A DNA stretch of 64,000 bases from Pseudoalteromonas sp. DL-6 (GTDB lineage Bacteria; Pseudomonadota; Gammaproteobacteria; Enterobacterales; Alteromonadaceae), in NCBI RefSeq assembly GCF_004328665.1, contig NZ_CP019770.1, positions 1,426,001 to 1,490,000 on the forward strand, read 5' to 3'. Numbering within the stretch: position 1 is the first letter of the stretch; each line of letters begins with the position of its first letter. Made by a program: the position numbers and the translations under genes. Positions 45,196 to 55,239 of the stretch are shown piece by piece. The notes below the pieces were generated by a model. It had not been told where the DNA came from and ran no database searches. It saw only the letters and a program-made list of their open reading frames with translations.

Positions 45196-46473
45196 TCATA
45201 AAAAGTCAGCTAATACTCTAAGCGTTGGCCGCTGTGCAACATTTTCGCTCATGCATAGCTGCGAAATATGTTGTAAGTGCATTACTTCAGCACTTTGCTC
45301 GTGGCAGGTGGTAAGTAAATCCTCAATTAAACACCCTAAAGCGCGCACTTCTATTAATTGCATTTGTTGACGTTGATAATCACTCAGCATAGTAAGATCA
45401 GTAGCTGCGCCAAAATCACCAAACAGAACCCTTGCTTGCGGGTTTACCATAGTATTGTGCGCATAAATGTCACCATGGCTTATATTGTGTTGGTGCAAGT
45501 GTGCCACAGTACTAACCATTTGCTTTGTAATGCTATAAATTGTATCGGCAGAGTAATGGCAATCGCTTTCAAATGTATCACGAGTACAGGTATCAAGGCT
45601 GGGAGGTAAGCCTAGATTCGTAAAGCTTGAATCAATTAACTCCATCACTAAACCAAGCTGCTGCTGTTGTTCAATGTAAGCCAGTACTTTAATTAAGTTT
45701 GGATGCTCAAGCGCTTGCAAGCAGCAATTAACTTCATCCAGCGGATAACCATCGCTTGTAATACTCCCTTTAAATAACTTAACAGCAACCGGCTCTTTAT
45801 TTGTTGAATAAGCAAGATGAATAATTCCTGATGCGCCTTGGCCTATTACTTTACTGAGCGAGTAGTCACTCAGTGGTTTATTGGTTAAATTTGATTGGGT
45901 AAGGCACTGTGATTTATTAAAGCAATTACCTGCAAATGCAAGCCAAGTAAGCTTAGGAAGTTCAAATAGCCAATCATCAACATGAGTTAATTGATTTGCA
46001 GAGAGCCTAATTAGTTCTAAGTTATGGCAGTTTGCCATGCTTGTTGGTAGAGCACTGAGTTGGTTACCTGCCAAAGCCAGCTTTTTAAGCGCAGTGTATT
46101 GGCCAAATGTTGCAGGCAGTTTGGCTATTTTATTATCTGTAAGAATAAGCCATTCAATCGCTTTAGGCAGGCTGTTATCTGCAAACTCAGTTATTTGGTT
46201 ACCTTTAAAGGCAACCATGATAAGAGCGGGGCACTTAGCGAGTATTTTAGGTATATGGTTAAACTGATTAAACGACAAAAACAGTCGTTTTAATTTTGTT
46301 AAGCAAGCAAATTCATCAGGTAAATCAGATAAATTGTTATTTGATAAATCCAAGACTTCAAGGGTATCGGCAAGAGTGAAAATTTCTTCTGGAAAGTCAG
46401 TGAGGTTTTCAGCCAATTGTAAGTGACTAACACCAGTTAAGGCACCGGTACGCAGCTTTGTCAGGGTATTCAA
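45196..46473 (-). CDS. leucine-rich-repeat protein kinase
   Basis: 425 residues joining two parts. Residues 15-190 hold about seven LRR units (LEVLDLSNNNLSDLPDEFACLTKLKRLFLSFNQF and so on). Residues about 205-420 form a Ser/Thr/Tyr-kinase-like domain: Gly loop IGQGASGIIHLAY, Lys in VAVKLF, catalytic loop SHGDIYAHN (HGD instead of HRD) and the metal loop FGDFGAA. The catalytic Asp, Asn and DFG Asp are present, so it should be active. No membrane segment. The LRR part should recognise a protein partner. Single gene, convergent with the hydroxylase. Confidence 0.88.
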   Translation of the reverse strand: MNTLTKLRTGALTGVSHLQLAENLTDFPEEIFTLADTLEVLDLSNNNLSDLPDEFACLTKLKRLFLSFNQFNHIPKILAKCPALIMVAFKGNQITEFADNSLPKAIEWLILTDNKIAKLPATFGQYTALKKLALAGNQLSALPTSMANCHNLELIRLSANQLTHVDDWLFELPKLTWLAFAGNCFNKSQCLTQSNLTNKPLSDYSLSKVIGQGASGIIHLAYSTNKEPVAVKLFKGSITSDGYPLDEVNCCLQALEHPNLIKVLAYIEQQQQLGLVMELIDSSFTNLGLPPSLDTCTRDTFESDCHYSADTIYSITKQMVSTVAHLHQHNISHGDIYAHNTMVNPQARVLFGDFGAATDLTMLSDYQRQQMQLIEVRALGCLIEDLLTTCHEQSAEVMHLQHISQLCMSENVAQRPTLRVLADFL

Positions 46474-46500
46474 AATTAACTAATCCATTTTACATAAAAC

Positions 46501-46526
46501 AAAAAGGCCAACTAAGTTGACCTTTA
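46501..46526 (-). terminator. intrinsic terminator after yeeN
   Basis: On the minus strand AAAGGTCAAC / GTTGGCCTTT with one mismatch, followed by TTTTTG. It lies between the yeeN stop and the LRR-kinase start. Confidence 0.7.
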
Positions 46527-46595
46527 AACATTATTTGATCTGAACTCTGCTTGAAACAGATTTATTATTCGAAGTTCAGGTTGTTCGCTTAACGA

Positions 46596-47309
46596 TTAAA
46601 ATTGAGCGTTATGGTACACGTTTTGTACGTCATCACAATCTTCAAGCATGGCTAAAAAGCGCTCCATAACTTCAACGTCTTCGCCTTCAATAGGGGCTTC
46701 AACTTGAGGTACAAAGGCAATTAAGTCTTCGTCAAATTCTGTAACACCTATTTCTTCAAGTGCTGTGCGGGTATTGTTGTATTCAGTGTGCGGTGCAAAT
46801 ACGGTCACTTTGCCGTCTTCTACTTCAACGTCGGTAACATCAACATCTGCCATCATCAGTGCTTCAAGTACGGTTTCATCGTCGTCACCGTCAAACACAA
46901 AAATAGCAAGGTGATCAAATAAGTGTGAAACTGAGTTTTGTGCGCCAATTTTAGCGTTTGCTTTGGTAAAACATACACGTACATCAGCAAAAGTACGTTT
47001 GTTGTTGTCGGTTAAACAGTCAACAATAATCATACAGTTACCTGGCCCGTAGCCTTCGTAACGCGTGGCTGCATAGTCTTCACCGCCGCCACCTTTGGCT
47101 TTATCAATAGCACGTTCAATTACGTGAGCCGGTACTTGGTCTTTTTTAGCGCGTTCAATTAAACGACGTAGTGCTAGATTGCCGTCTGGATCAACACCGC
47201 CATTTTTAGCACAAATATAAATTTCTTTACCGTATTTAGAATAAACTTTAGTTTTAGCACCCGCAGTTTTAGCCATTGAATCTTTTTTGTTTTGGTAAGC
47301 TCTTCCCAT
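46596..47309 (-). CDS. yeeN: YebC family protein, YeeN subtype
   Basis: 237 residues. The start [32 protein letters not shown] marks the YeeN branch; YebC proper starts MAGHSKW. Body: [56 protein letters not shown] and a C-terminal acidic domain. The family includes translation factors helping ribosomes through proline-rich stretches and was earlier called transcriptional regulators. For YeeN itself the role is unclear. Stands alone. Confidence 0.93.
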   Translation of the reverse strand: MGRAYQNKKDSMAKTAGAKTKVYSKYGKEIYICAKNGGVDPDGNLALRRLIERAKKDQVPAHVIERAIDKAKGGGGEDYAATRYEGYGPGNCMIIVDCLTDNNKRTFADVRVCFTKANAKIGAQNSVSHLFDHLAIFVFDGDDDETVLEALMMADVDVTDVEVEDGKVTVFAPHTEYNNTRTALEEIGVTEFDEDLIAFVPQVEAPIEGEDVEVMERFLAMLEDCDDVQNVYHNAQF

Positions 47310-47412
47310 CTGCGTTTCGCCTTAATATGTATAAATAATTGAAAAAATTTGCAAGCCCATATTCTAAAGGTAAATACGGGGTAGGGCTAGTAAGTATTGT
47401 TAGTAGCCAAAA

Positions 47413-47445
47413 ATAAAACAACCCGCATAAGCGGGCTGTTTATTC
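47413..47445 (-). terminator. intrinsic terminator after pepO
   Basis: Stem CCCGC / GCGGG with four-base loop and AAACA.../...TGTTT arms (about 47415-47442). On the minus strand it is followed by TTTTATTTTT. Confidence 0.8.
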
Positions 47446-47473
47446 GTTACAAACGATGAACGTTTGTCAGGTA

Positions 47474-49552
47474 TTACCAAATACGAACGCGTTCTTCTTC
47501 TGGTAGGTATAACTCATCGCCTGGTTTTACATCAAATGCTTTATACCAAGCATCATGGTTACGAGGCGCTTGTGCTCTAAAGCGACCTGGTGCGTGTGTA
47601 CCACCACGTAATTGGTTTAACATACTTTGCTCAGTACGTTTTTCTTTCCATACTTGTGCCCATGCTAAGAAGAAACGTTGATCGCCGGTTACACCGTCAA
47701 TTACCGGTGCTTCTTTACCATTTAAGCTTAGTTTGTAAGCATGATAAGCCATGGCTAAACCACCCACATCACCAATATTTTCACCTAAACTGTTGCGGCC
47801 ATTTACAAAGTTACCTGGAATTGGCTCATATTTGCTGTACTGAGCCGCCAGTTTGTCAGCTTTAGCATCAAAAGCAGCACGATCTTCATCAGTCCACCAG
47901 TTACGTTGAATGCCGTTAGCGTCAGATTTTGAGCCTTGATCATCAAAGCCATGGCCCATCTCATGGCCAATTACAGCGCCAATGCCACCGTAGTTTACTG
48001 CTGGATCTGCATTTGGATCGAAAAACGGCGGTTGTAGTATAGCGGCAGGGAATACAATTTCGTTAAACGAACTATTGTAGTAAGCATTAACACGTTGTGG
48101 TGTCATGCCCCAACGATTACGGTCGGTCTTTTTCAGCTCTTTTTCTACACTTTCAGCTTGGAAAAACTCACGCATATTTTTTACATTAGCCATTAAGTCA
48201 TTTTTGCTAATGCTTAAGCCTTCATACGATTGCCATTCATCTGGGTAACCAATTTTTGGCACAAACGCCGCTAATTTTGCACGCGCATTTACTTTTGTTT
48301 CTGCGCCCATCCAATCTAAGTTATCAATACGCTCACCAAGTGCTGTGCGTAAGTTTTCAACAAGCTCTGACATTTGTTGCTTAGATGACTCAGGGAAATA
48401 ACGATCTACGTAAATTTTGCCAATTGCAAAGCCCAATGAGCTAGTGCCAGACATTTGGCTGATAGCGCGTTTCCAGCGTGGACGTGGCTCTTGTTGACCA
48501 TTTAACTCTTTTCCATAAAAGGCAAAGCTAGTGTTAAATATTTCTTCAGATAATAGTCGTGAGTTACCATTAATCGCATGATATGTAAGGTAGTCTTTCC
48601 ATACGCTTAAATCTTCGTTATTGATTAAGTCAATCATGGCTTTAACAGGTTCAGGCTGCGATACATTTAATTGTGGTACTTTATAACCTGTTTGTGCAAA
48701 GTATAAATCCCAGTTAAATCCTGGGTATTGCGCACTTAACTCATCGCGTTTTACTTGGTTTAGGGTTAAATCACGATTACGGCGTTTTTCACGTGGCCAA
48801 TGACCTTCTGCAATTTTGGTTTCAAGCGCTAAAATCGCTTGTGCACGCTCTGTGGTATTATCAACCCCTGCAAATTTAAGCATATCGGCAATATGTGCAA
48901 CATACGCTTCACGGGTTTTTACAAAACGTTCTGCATCTTCAAGGTAGTAAGAACGATCAGGTAAGCCTAAGCCACCTGCACCTAATGACATTTCGTATTT
49001 ATTGGGATCTAAACGGTTAAACCACATACCGCCACCAAGTGGTGCACTTACACCCGTAAGCCAAGATTGGCCAAATACTTTTGCCAAATCATCAGTAGAG
49101 GCAACCGAATTGATGTCGTTAAGCAACGGCTTAATTGGCGTGATACCAAGCTTGTTAAGCGTCTCAGTATCCATGTACGAGTTATAAAAGTCAGCGACCA
49201 GTTGCTCTTCGGCGTTTAAGTTTTCACGTGCTGCAATTTCTTCAATAATTTCTTTAACGCGATCTTCACTGCGCTCAGCTAGCGCAGAGAATGCACCATA
49301 GCGGGTTTTATCTGCTGGCATTTCATAGTTGTCGTACCATGAACCACTGGCGTACATGAAGAAATCGTCGCCTGGCTTTACAGCTTCGTTACGCGCAGTT
49401 AAATCAACCCCAAACGTGCCTAATTCGGCTTGCTCTGTTACTTGTGGTTTTTCTGCAACTGCTGCTACTTGCTCAGTTTTTGTTGTTTGTGGCTCAGAAC
49501 AGCCAGTAATAAATGTGGCAGCGAGCGCCGCTGCAATTAAACTCTTTTTCAT
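47474..49552 (-). CDS. pepO: M13 family metallo-endopeptidase (PepO/neprilysin-like), lipoprotein
   Basis: 692 residues. Lipobox ITGC follows an 17-residue signal, so the enzyme is probably anchored in the periplasm or at the outer membrane. The zinc site is complete: VIGHEMGHGFDDQG gives the two His and the catalytic Glu, and SLGENIGDVGG gives the third Glu ligand. NAYYNSSFNEIVFPAAILQPPFF and the C-terminal CxxW-like end (RVRIW here, without Cys) are as in bacterial M13 enzymes. It cuts oligopeptides. Single gene with its own terminator. Confidence 0.95.
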   Translation of the reverse strand: MKKSLIAAALAATFITGCSEPQTTKTEQVAAVAEKPQVTEQAELGTFGVDLTARNEAVKPGDDFFMYASGSWYDNYEMPADKTRYGAFSALAERSEDRVKEIIEEIAARENLNAEEQLVADFYNSYMDTETLNKLGITPIKPLLNDINSVASTDDLAKVFGQSWLTGVSAPLGGGMWFNRLDPNKYEMSLGAGGLGLPDRSYYLEDAERFVKTREAYVAHIADMLKFAGVDNTTERAQAILALETKIAEGHWPREKRRNRDLTLNQVKRDELSAQYPGFNWDLYFAQTGYKVPQLNVSQPEPVKAMIDLINNEDLSVWKDYLTYHAINGNSRLLSEEIFNTSFAFYGKELNGQQEPRPRWKRAISQMSGTSSLGFAIGKIYVDRYFPESSKQQMSELVENLRTALGERIDNLDWMGAETKVNARAKLAAFVPKIGYPDEWQSYEGLSISKNDLMANVKNMREFFQAESVEKELKKTDRNRWGMTPQRVNAYYNSSFNEIVFPAAILQPPFFDPNADPAVNYGGIGAVIGHEMGHGFDDQGSKSDANGIQRNWWTDEDRAAFDAKADKLAAQYSKYEPIPGNFVNGRNSLGENIGDVGGLAMAYHAYKLSLNGKEAPVIDGVTGDQRFFLAWAQVWKEKRTEQSMLNQLRGGTHAPGRFRAQAPRNHDAWYKAFDVKPGDELYLPEEERVRIW

Positions 49553-49739
49553 TATTTTCCCCTATGAATTCACGTTATTTAATTCGTTATATTTTTGTTA
49601 TAAAAATAGCTACTTGATTGTATTGATAACTTCACTGCAAACAAACCTTTTGAGGTGAATAACCGTACCGGTCGATAAGATGAATGAAATACTAGTAAAA
49701 TAGCACTCAGATACTTAAATTGTACCCGAGTGGCTTAGT

Positions 49740-51530
49740 TTATTGCGCTTTGGACTGTTTTTGTTGCAAGGTCCACATATGAGCATATTCACCATTTTGC
49801 ATGAGTAATTCATCATGTTTACCTTGCTCTACCACTTCTCCGGCCTTAAGCACTATAATAGTATCGGCATCGGTAATTGTTGATAAGCGGTGCGCAATAA
49901 CAATACTGGTGTGGTTAGAGGCTACTTCTCGCATAGCGTTTAATATGGCCTGCTCAGATTGTGAGTCGAGCGCGGAAGTGGCTTCGTCAAAAATTAAAAT
50001 CGGCGATTGCTTTAAAATAGCGCGAGCAATAGCAATACGTTGTTTTTCGCCGCCAGAGACTTTTAGTCCGCGTTCACCGACTAAGGTTTTATCGCCTTTA
50101 TCTAGGCTATTAATAAAGTCTGTTAGATGCGCCATGTTTATGGCTTTGTTTACTTCATCTTCACTGGCGCTAGGTCTGCCATAGTGAATATTTTCGCGTA
50201 TGCTGGTATTAAATAACACAGTATCTTGCGGCACTATGGCAATAGTTTTACGCAAACTTGCCAAGGTGACTGTGTTTATGGCTTGATTATCAATTTTTAT
50301 AGCGCCTGATGAAAGTTCATAAAAACGATATAACAAGCGGGCTAACGAACTTTTACCTGCGCCACTAGCACCTACAACCGCTACCTTAGCACCAGGGTTT
50401 ACATGAAAACTGACGTTCTTAAGAATAGGGCGTTTACTATCGTAGCTAAAGCTGACATTTTCAAAGCTAATTGCCCCATTTTTGAGTGCTAATGGTTGCG
50501 CGGTTTCGCTATCTGCTACTTTGGGTGAGGTATTTAATAACCCAAGCATGTTTTCAAGGTCGGTAAGGGCACGGCGTATTTCACGGTACACAAATCCCAA
50601 AAAGTTAAGCGGTAAAAAGAGTTGAATCATATACGCATTGATCATTACCAGCTCACCAATGGTTAACTCGCCGGTAACAACTTCATTAGCGCCAAGCCAC
50701 ATTAATGCGGTTATGGCACACGCAATGATCAGCGCTTGCCCTGAATTAAGCGCCAATAACGAGAGTCTATTTTTTAATCGAGCTTGTTCCCAGGTTGCTA
50801 AAAATGTGTCGTAAGTTTTGGCTTCATACTGTTCATTATTAAAGTACTTTACGGTTTCGTAATTTAATAGGCTGTCGATGGCGCGGGTATTACTTTGGTT
50901 GTCGGCAGCGTTTGACTCACGAATAAAGCGGTTTCGCCATTGGGTAACCGTCACGGTAAAAAAGATATAAATAGCAACAGCAAGTAGGGTGATTAACGCG
51001 AACCAAATAGAAAACAAGGTGCCAAAAATAATCGCTACGGTCATTATTTCAAACAACGTGGGCACAATATTAAACATTAAAAAACGCATTAAAAAGCTTA
51101 AGCCACTGGTGCCGCGCTCTATGTCTCGACTTATACCGCCAGTTTGTCTGTCTAAATGAAAGGCTAAATCTAGCGAGTGCAAATGTTTAAACACTTTAAG
51201 GCCAATATCTCGCATGGCATGCTCGGTGACTCGCGAAAATACTGCATCGCGTACTTCACCCAAAAATACGCTAGCAAATCGCAATGCGCCGTACATAACG
51301 AGTAATAAAGTAGGAACGAGTAGTAGTGGGTTAATTGATTTATCAACCGCATCAATTATTTCCTTTAAAGCCCATGGCATGAGTAATGTCGCCCCTTTAG
51401 CACCGACTAGCGCTAATATGGCAATCAGCACACGGCCTTTAAATTTAGTGATATAAGGCCAAAGAGTTTGAATGCTTTGTTTTAAATTCATGGCGTCGGG
51501 GCGTTTTACTGAACTTTGTCTGGAGCGCAT
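49740..51530 (-). CDS. ABC exporter of the Atm1/HMT type
   Basis: 596 residues, a half-transporter forming a homodimer in the inner membrane. Six membrane helices run from about residue 30 to 320, then the nucleotide-binding domain: Walker A VVGASGAGKSSLARLLYR, Q loop VPQDTVLFNTSIREN, signature LKVSGGEKQRIAIARAIL, Walker B PILIFDEATSALD and switch IVIAHRLST. The membrane part (DLAFHLDRQTGGISRDIERGTSGLSFLMRF) matches the Atm1 group that moves glutathione-bound metals or persulphide. The start could also be ATG 51491 (MNLKQSIQ). Substrate inferred from the family only. Confidence 0.93.
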   Translation of the reverse strand: MRSRQSSVKRPDAMNLKQSIQTLWPYITKFKGRVLIAILALVGAKGATLLMPWALKEIIDAVDKSINPLLLVPTLLLVMYGALRFASVFLGEVRDAVFSRVTEHAMRDIGLKVFKHLHSLDLAFHLDRQTGGISRDIERGTSGLSFLMRFLMFNIVPTLFEIMTVAIIFGTLFSIWFALITLLAVAIYIFFTVTVTQWRNRFIRESNAADNQSNTRAIDSLLNYETVKYFNNEQYEAKTYDTFLATWEQARLKNRLSLLALNSGQALIIACAITALMWLGANEVVTGELTIGELVMINAYMIQLFLPLNFLGFVYREIRRALTDLENMLGLLNTSPKVADSETAQPLALKNGAISFENVSFSYDSKRPILKNVSFHVNPGAKVAVVGASGAGKSSLARLLYRFYELSSGAIKIDNQAINTVTLASLRKTIAIVPQDTVLFNTSIRENIHYGRPSASEDEVNKAINMAHLTDFINSLDKGDKTLVGERGLKVSGGEKQRIAIARAILKQSPILIFDEATSALDSQSEQAILNAMREVASNHTSIVIAHRLSTITDADTIIVLKAGEVVEQGKHDELLMQNGEYAHMWTLQQKQSKAQ

Positions 51531-51643
51531 CGAGGATCTCAGTATTTGTTTTTATATAAATTAATTAGCTTAAGAACTGCTATTGTATTTTAATTAGCTG
51601 CCCTTATATACTAGCTATCCTTTATTTTAGTTTTAAATGACCA

Positions 51644-52105
51644 ATGTTTAAATTTCGCGTTTTTTTAGCTACTTGCTTGTTTTTTGCTGCACTCTTTAGT
51701 GTGCAAAGCCATGCTATGGGCGTAAAGCACGAATTAAACAGTAACCAAAGCAGTTATAGCGATGTTATTAATGTTGACCATTTAACTAACATTTCCGTAC
51801 CTACAAAATCGCTTGGCGATTTACAGCATAAAAACTCAAAGCATTCTGATTTTGATGCGCATCAACCTAGGCTAACAGCCAATAACTCATTTTTATTTTT
51901 ACATAGTGCGCAGGGCGATCCTGAATACGATGTAGTGCATGAGTTTTTTGCCCTAAATGGGTGTAGGCATATTTTTTTGCGACCGCAAGCAATCACTATA
52001 AATCAGCCTTGGTATACCTGGGTATTTAAAAGTAAAAAGTCGCGCTTGAGCGGCTGGAAAGACGCTAACCTGTTATACACCGCTGTAACTACCTACCACG
52101 CTTAA
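51644..52105 (+). CDS. exported protein of unknown function
   Basis: 153 residues with a signal peptide of about 24 residues (FLATCLFFAALFSVQSHA). The mature part is polar at first (Ser, Asn, His-rich) and then has a more ordered region, FFALNGCRHIFLRPQAITINQPWYTWVFKSKKSRLSGW. One Cys. It starts 113 bp from the divergent ABC exporter and 108 bp before secD. No family recognised, and no link to secD visible beyond adjacency. Confidence 0.65.
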   Translation: MFKFRVFLATCLFFAALFSVQSHAMGVKHELNSNQSSYSDVINVDHLTNISVPTKSLGDLQHKNSKHSDFDAHQPRLTANNSFLFLHSAQGDPEYDVVHEFFALNGCRHIFLRPQAITINQPWYTWVFKSKKSRLSGWKDANLLYTAVTTYHA

Positions 52106-52213
52106 AGTTTCTTATTTAATGTTAATTGGTTTTAACGCATCGCGTTTTGACCTGCAGATTAATTGTGCCTAATAGGTACGTTACTGGGCTATGCCGAGTA
52201 ATAAGGAATAACT

Positions 52214-54052
52214 ATGTTAAGTCTAAAAAAAGAGAAAAAGCCATTTAAGGCTAAGTTTAAATTGAGCTATGTAGCCATGCTGATTGTATTAGTGTTACTA
52301 GCAATAAGCGCCTTACCTAATTTATATCCCAATAAGTCATGGTTGCATATTAGTGCAGCTTCTGATGTTAAAACGCAAGTAATGCCAAGTACTGAGAACC
52401 TAGTTAGCTTTTTAAATAGCCAAGGTTTCGAAGTGAGTGAAAGTTTAAAAGACCCAGCACATATTAATGTACTTTTAAATACGCCTACACAAAGTGCGCA
52501 GGCTCAAGCGGCTTTAAAATCAAACTTTCCAAATGCACAGGTTAAAATTGTTGAACATGCAACCAGCCCTATTTGGTTACAAGAGTTTGGCTTATCGCCT
52601 ATAAAACTGGGTCTTGATTTAAACGGCGGGGTATTGTTTGTACTTGATGTTGATTTAGATAAAGCCATTGATGAGCAATTGCTCAGTGCATATCAACAAA
52701 CAAAAGCCATTATTGTTAAACAAAAAGCCTATGGCGTTAAAGCGCAGCAGACTAATCAGGGCTTTGAAATAAGTGCGCTTGAGAATGCTGGCGATAAGCT
52801 AACAGTTGTCATAAAAGAGCTTAAAAGCCGTTTTGAAAACCTCACTACAACCACATCAACTAATGGCAACTTACAGGTCGTTAAAATTAGCTATTCTGAG
52901 CAAGGGCGCAGCGCATTTGATAAAGAAGTGATGAGCCAAACACTCACCACACTTCGCTCACGTATTGAAGAGCTCGGTATAACTGAGGCCGTTACACAGC
53001 GCCAAGGTAAGCAGCGCATTCGTATTGAGCTACCTGGCGTGCAAGATCCAGCTGAAGCAAAACGCATAATTGGTGCAACCGCGTCATTGGGGTTTTATCA
53101 ACTTAAAGAGAGAGGCGGGCAAACGTTTAATTTGCAATCGGGAGGGACTATTAAGCTCGACCCTGTACCTATATTTACCGGTGAGCATATTAATAACGCT
53201 AATATAGGCCGTGATGACTGGGGTAAACCTTTGGTACAACTGAGCTTAGATGGCCAAGGTGGCGATGCTATGTCGGCTTTTTCAAAGGCGAATATAGGCA
53301 AACCGATGGCAACGCTTTATTCAGAGTATTCACAAAATGCTAAAGGTGAAGTGGTTAAAAAAAGCGAAGTCATTAATGTGGCGAACATTGCCCAGCATTT
53401 AAGCTCGCGGTTTAGTATAACCAATATGCAAAGCCAGCAAGCGGCTGCCGATTTAGCGCTGTTACTGCGTGCGGGATCGCTTACTGCGCCCGTAACTATA
53501 GTGCATGAGCAAACTATTGGTCCAAGCCTTGGCCAAGACAATATTAATAATGGATTAGCAGCGTTAATGTTAGGTATGGGTTTAACACTTGCGTTTATGG
53601 CGCTGTGGTACCGCCGTTTAGGGCTTATTGCAAATGTTGCGTTAATTTTAAACTTAACCTCTTTAGTGGGGTTAATGTCGTTATTACCGGGAGTGGTTTT
53701 AACCCTTCCTGGCATTGCAGGCTTAGTGTTAACCATAGGGATGGCGGTTGATACTAACGTGATTATATTTGAGCGTATAAAAGAAGAGCGCCGCAAAGGA
53801 CGTCCTCCATATCAAGCGATACAAGAGGGCTATAAACAGGCAGCGAATACTATTTTAGATGCCAATATTACCACGATGATCACCGCGATTATTTTATATG
53901 GCATAGGTTATGGCCCGGTAAAAGGCTTTGCTATAACGCTGGCGCTAGGACTTATTACATCGGTATTTACTGGTGTGTATGTATCGAAGTATTTAAGCCA
54001 AAGCTTATATTTAAAGCTGGGTAAAAAAGCAGGAGTAAACGCGCATGCTTAA
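52214..54052 (+). CDS. secD: SecD, protein-export membrane protein (accessory copy likely)
   Basis: 612 residues. One N-terminal membrane segment, a large periplasmic domain with LGLDLNGGVLFVLDVD and RIEELGITEAVTQRQGKQRIRIELPGVQDPAEA, then five membrane segments with TIGPSLGQDNI, VLTIGMAVDTNVIIFERIKEE and DANITTMITAIILYGIGYGPVKGFAITLALGLITSVFTGVYVS. All conserved SecD motifs are present; it uses the proton gradient to complete Sec export. yajC and tgt are missing nearby, unlike the usual yajC-secD-secF set, so this is probably a second copy. Confidence 0.92.
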   Translation: MLSLKKEKKPFKAKFKLSYVAMLIVLVLLAISALPNLYPNKSWLHISAASDVKTQVMPSTENLVSFLNSQGFEVSESLKDPAHINVLLNTPTQSAQAQAALKSNFPNAQVKIVEHATSPIWLQEFGLSPIKLGLDLNGGVLFVLDVDLDKAIDEQLLSAYQQTKAIIVKQKAYGVKAQQTNQGFEISALENAGDKLTVVIKELKSRFENLTTTTSTNGNLQVVKISYSEQGRSAFDKEVMSQTLTTLRSRIEELGITEAVTQRQGKQRIRIELPGVQDPAEAKRIIGATASLGFYQLKERGGQTFNLQSGGTIKLDPVPIFTGEHINNANIGRDDWGKPLVQLSLDGQGGDAMSAFSKANIGKPMATLYSEYSQNAKGEVVKKSEVINVANIAQHLSSRFSITNMQSQQAAADLALLLRAGSLTAPVTIVHEQTIGPSLGQDNINNGLAALMLGMGLTLAFMALWYRRLGLIANVALILNLTSLVGLMSLLPGVVLTLPGIAGLVLTIGMAVDTNVIIFERIKEERRKGRPPYQAIQEGYKQAANTILDANITTMITAIILYGIGYGPVKGFAITLALGLITSVFTGVYVSKYLSQSLYLKLGKKAGVNAHA

Positions 54053-54974
54053 CACTTTTTTAGAATGTGAGGCAGGGTCTCGTATACGTTATACAGGCAT
54101 GCTGATCAGTGCTATGTTTGTGTTGTTATCGGTATTCACCATTGCACAAAAAGGGCTCAACTTTGGCCTTGATTTTACGGGTGGATATTTAACAGAGTTC
54201 ACCACCAGCCAAGGTGTTGAACTAAAACAGCTTGAGCAATTTATTGCTAAAAACCACCAAGGTGAATTTGAACTAACAGCACAGGGCAATAATCATTTTC
54301 AATTAACACAAGGCCCCATTAATACAGGCAATAACGATGACTGGAAAACGGCCATTAGCCAAAACCCTGCTATAAATGCTGAAGTTTTATCATCGGCTTA
54401 TATTGGCTCTCAAGTGGGTGATGAACTATTTGAACAAGGCTGCTTAGCATTATTTGCTGCTATGGTTGCGGTAATGATTTATTTAGCTGTTCGTTTTGAA
54501 TGGCGTTTGGCATTAGGCTCTGTGGTGGCTTTATTACATGACTTGGTGCTAGTGGTTGGCTTATTTGCATGGTTACAAATAGAGTTTAACCTAACCGTTT
54601 TAGCCAGTTTGTTGGCGATTATTGGCTACTCACTAAATGACTCAATAATAGTGGGTGACAGGGTGCGCGAGCTGTTGCGCATACCAACAAACATCACACT
54701 CAAACCAAGCAGTATTATCAACAGTGCTATCAAAAGCACCTTAACTCGTACGCTTATTACCTCCGGGACTACGCTCGCAACGGTGGCCAGTGTTTGGCTG
54801 TTAGCAGGTGCGCCGCTTCAGGGATTTGCAATTGCTCTGTTTGCAGGAATAGTCGTAGGCACGTTATCGTCCATTTGTATTGCTGCAACATTACCCGAGC
54901 TACTTGGGTTAAGTGTTAAAAACTACGATAAGCAAGTGGATCAGCAAACGCAGGCATTAATGGATATGCCATAG
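54045..54974 (+). CDS. secF: SecF, protein-export membrane protein
   Basis: 309 residues overlapping secD by 8 bases. Six membrane segments: the first carries GLNFGLDFTGGYLTEF, the periplasmic loop ends SAYIGSQVGDEL, then VAVMIYLAVRFEWRLALGSVVALLHDLVLVVGLFA, LLAIIGYSLNDSIIVGDRVREL and TLTRTLITSGTTLATVASVWLLAG, all SecF hallmarks. It forms a complex with SecD. The loop is shorter than in the E. coli protein. Confidence 0.92.
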   Translation: MLNTFLECEAGSRIRYTGMLISAMFVLLSVFTIAQKGLNFGLDFTGGYLTEFTTSQGVELKQLEQFIAKNHQGEFELTAQGNNHFQLTQGPINTGNNDDWKTAISQNPAINAEVLSSAYIGSQVGDELFEQGCLALFAAMVAVMIYLAVRFEWRLALGSVVALLHDLVLVVGLFAWLQIEFNLTVLASLLAIIGYSLNDSIIVGDRVRELLRIPTNITLKPSSIINSAIKSTLTRTLITSGTTLATVASVWLLAGAPLQGFAIALFAGIVVGTLSSICIAATLPELLGLSVKNYDKQVDQQTQALMDMP

Positions 54975-55033
54975 GCTTAAATTAGCATTGTTGTTACTCA
55001 GCAAAGGGATAGTGTTCGATGTAGCAACAATGC

Positions 55034-55199
55034 TAATACCAACCTGCATAAATATTTGAACAATTTAACGAATTAAATTCCCCTATAACGTTGTTAAAAT
55101 TTTTTCATTTAGAACAACTAGATGTCAAAAATTTTGCCTAGTTATAGAGCAATTTTCTTATCGTTAAAATAGGTCCCATATCCAAGTAGATTGGTATAA
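55034..55199. repeat. palindrome-ended non-coding element, MITE-like
   Basis: About 165 bp with inverted ends ATACCAACCTGC (55036-55047) and GTAGATTGGTAT (55186-55197) and a nested inverted pair CTATAAC / GTTATAG (55083-55089 and 55141-55147). It holds no gene and fills the gap before the GreA-like gene. Sequences with TAATACCAA...TTGGTAT ends are dispersed in Alteromonadales genomes as I recall, but only one copy lies in this window. Confidence 0.6.
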
Positions 55200-55239
55200 A
55201 ATAGCAAATTATTTTTACCGAATTGAGTGAATTCTCCAA

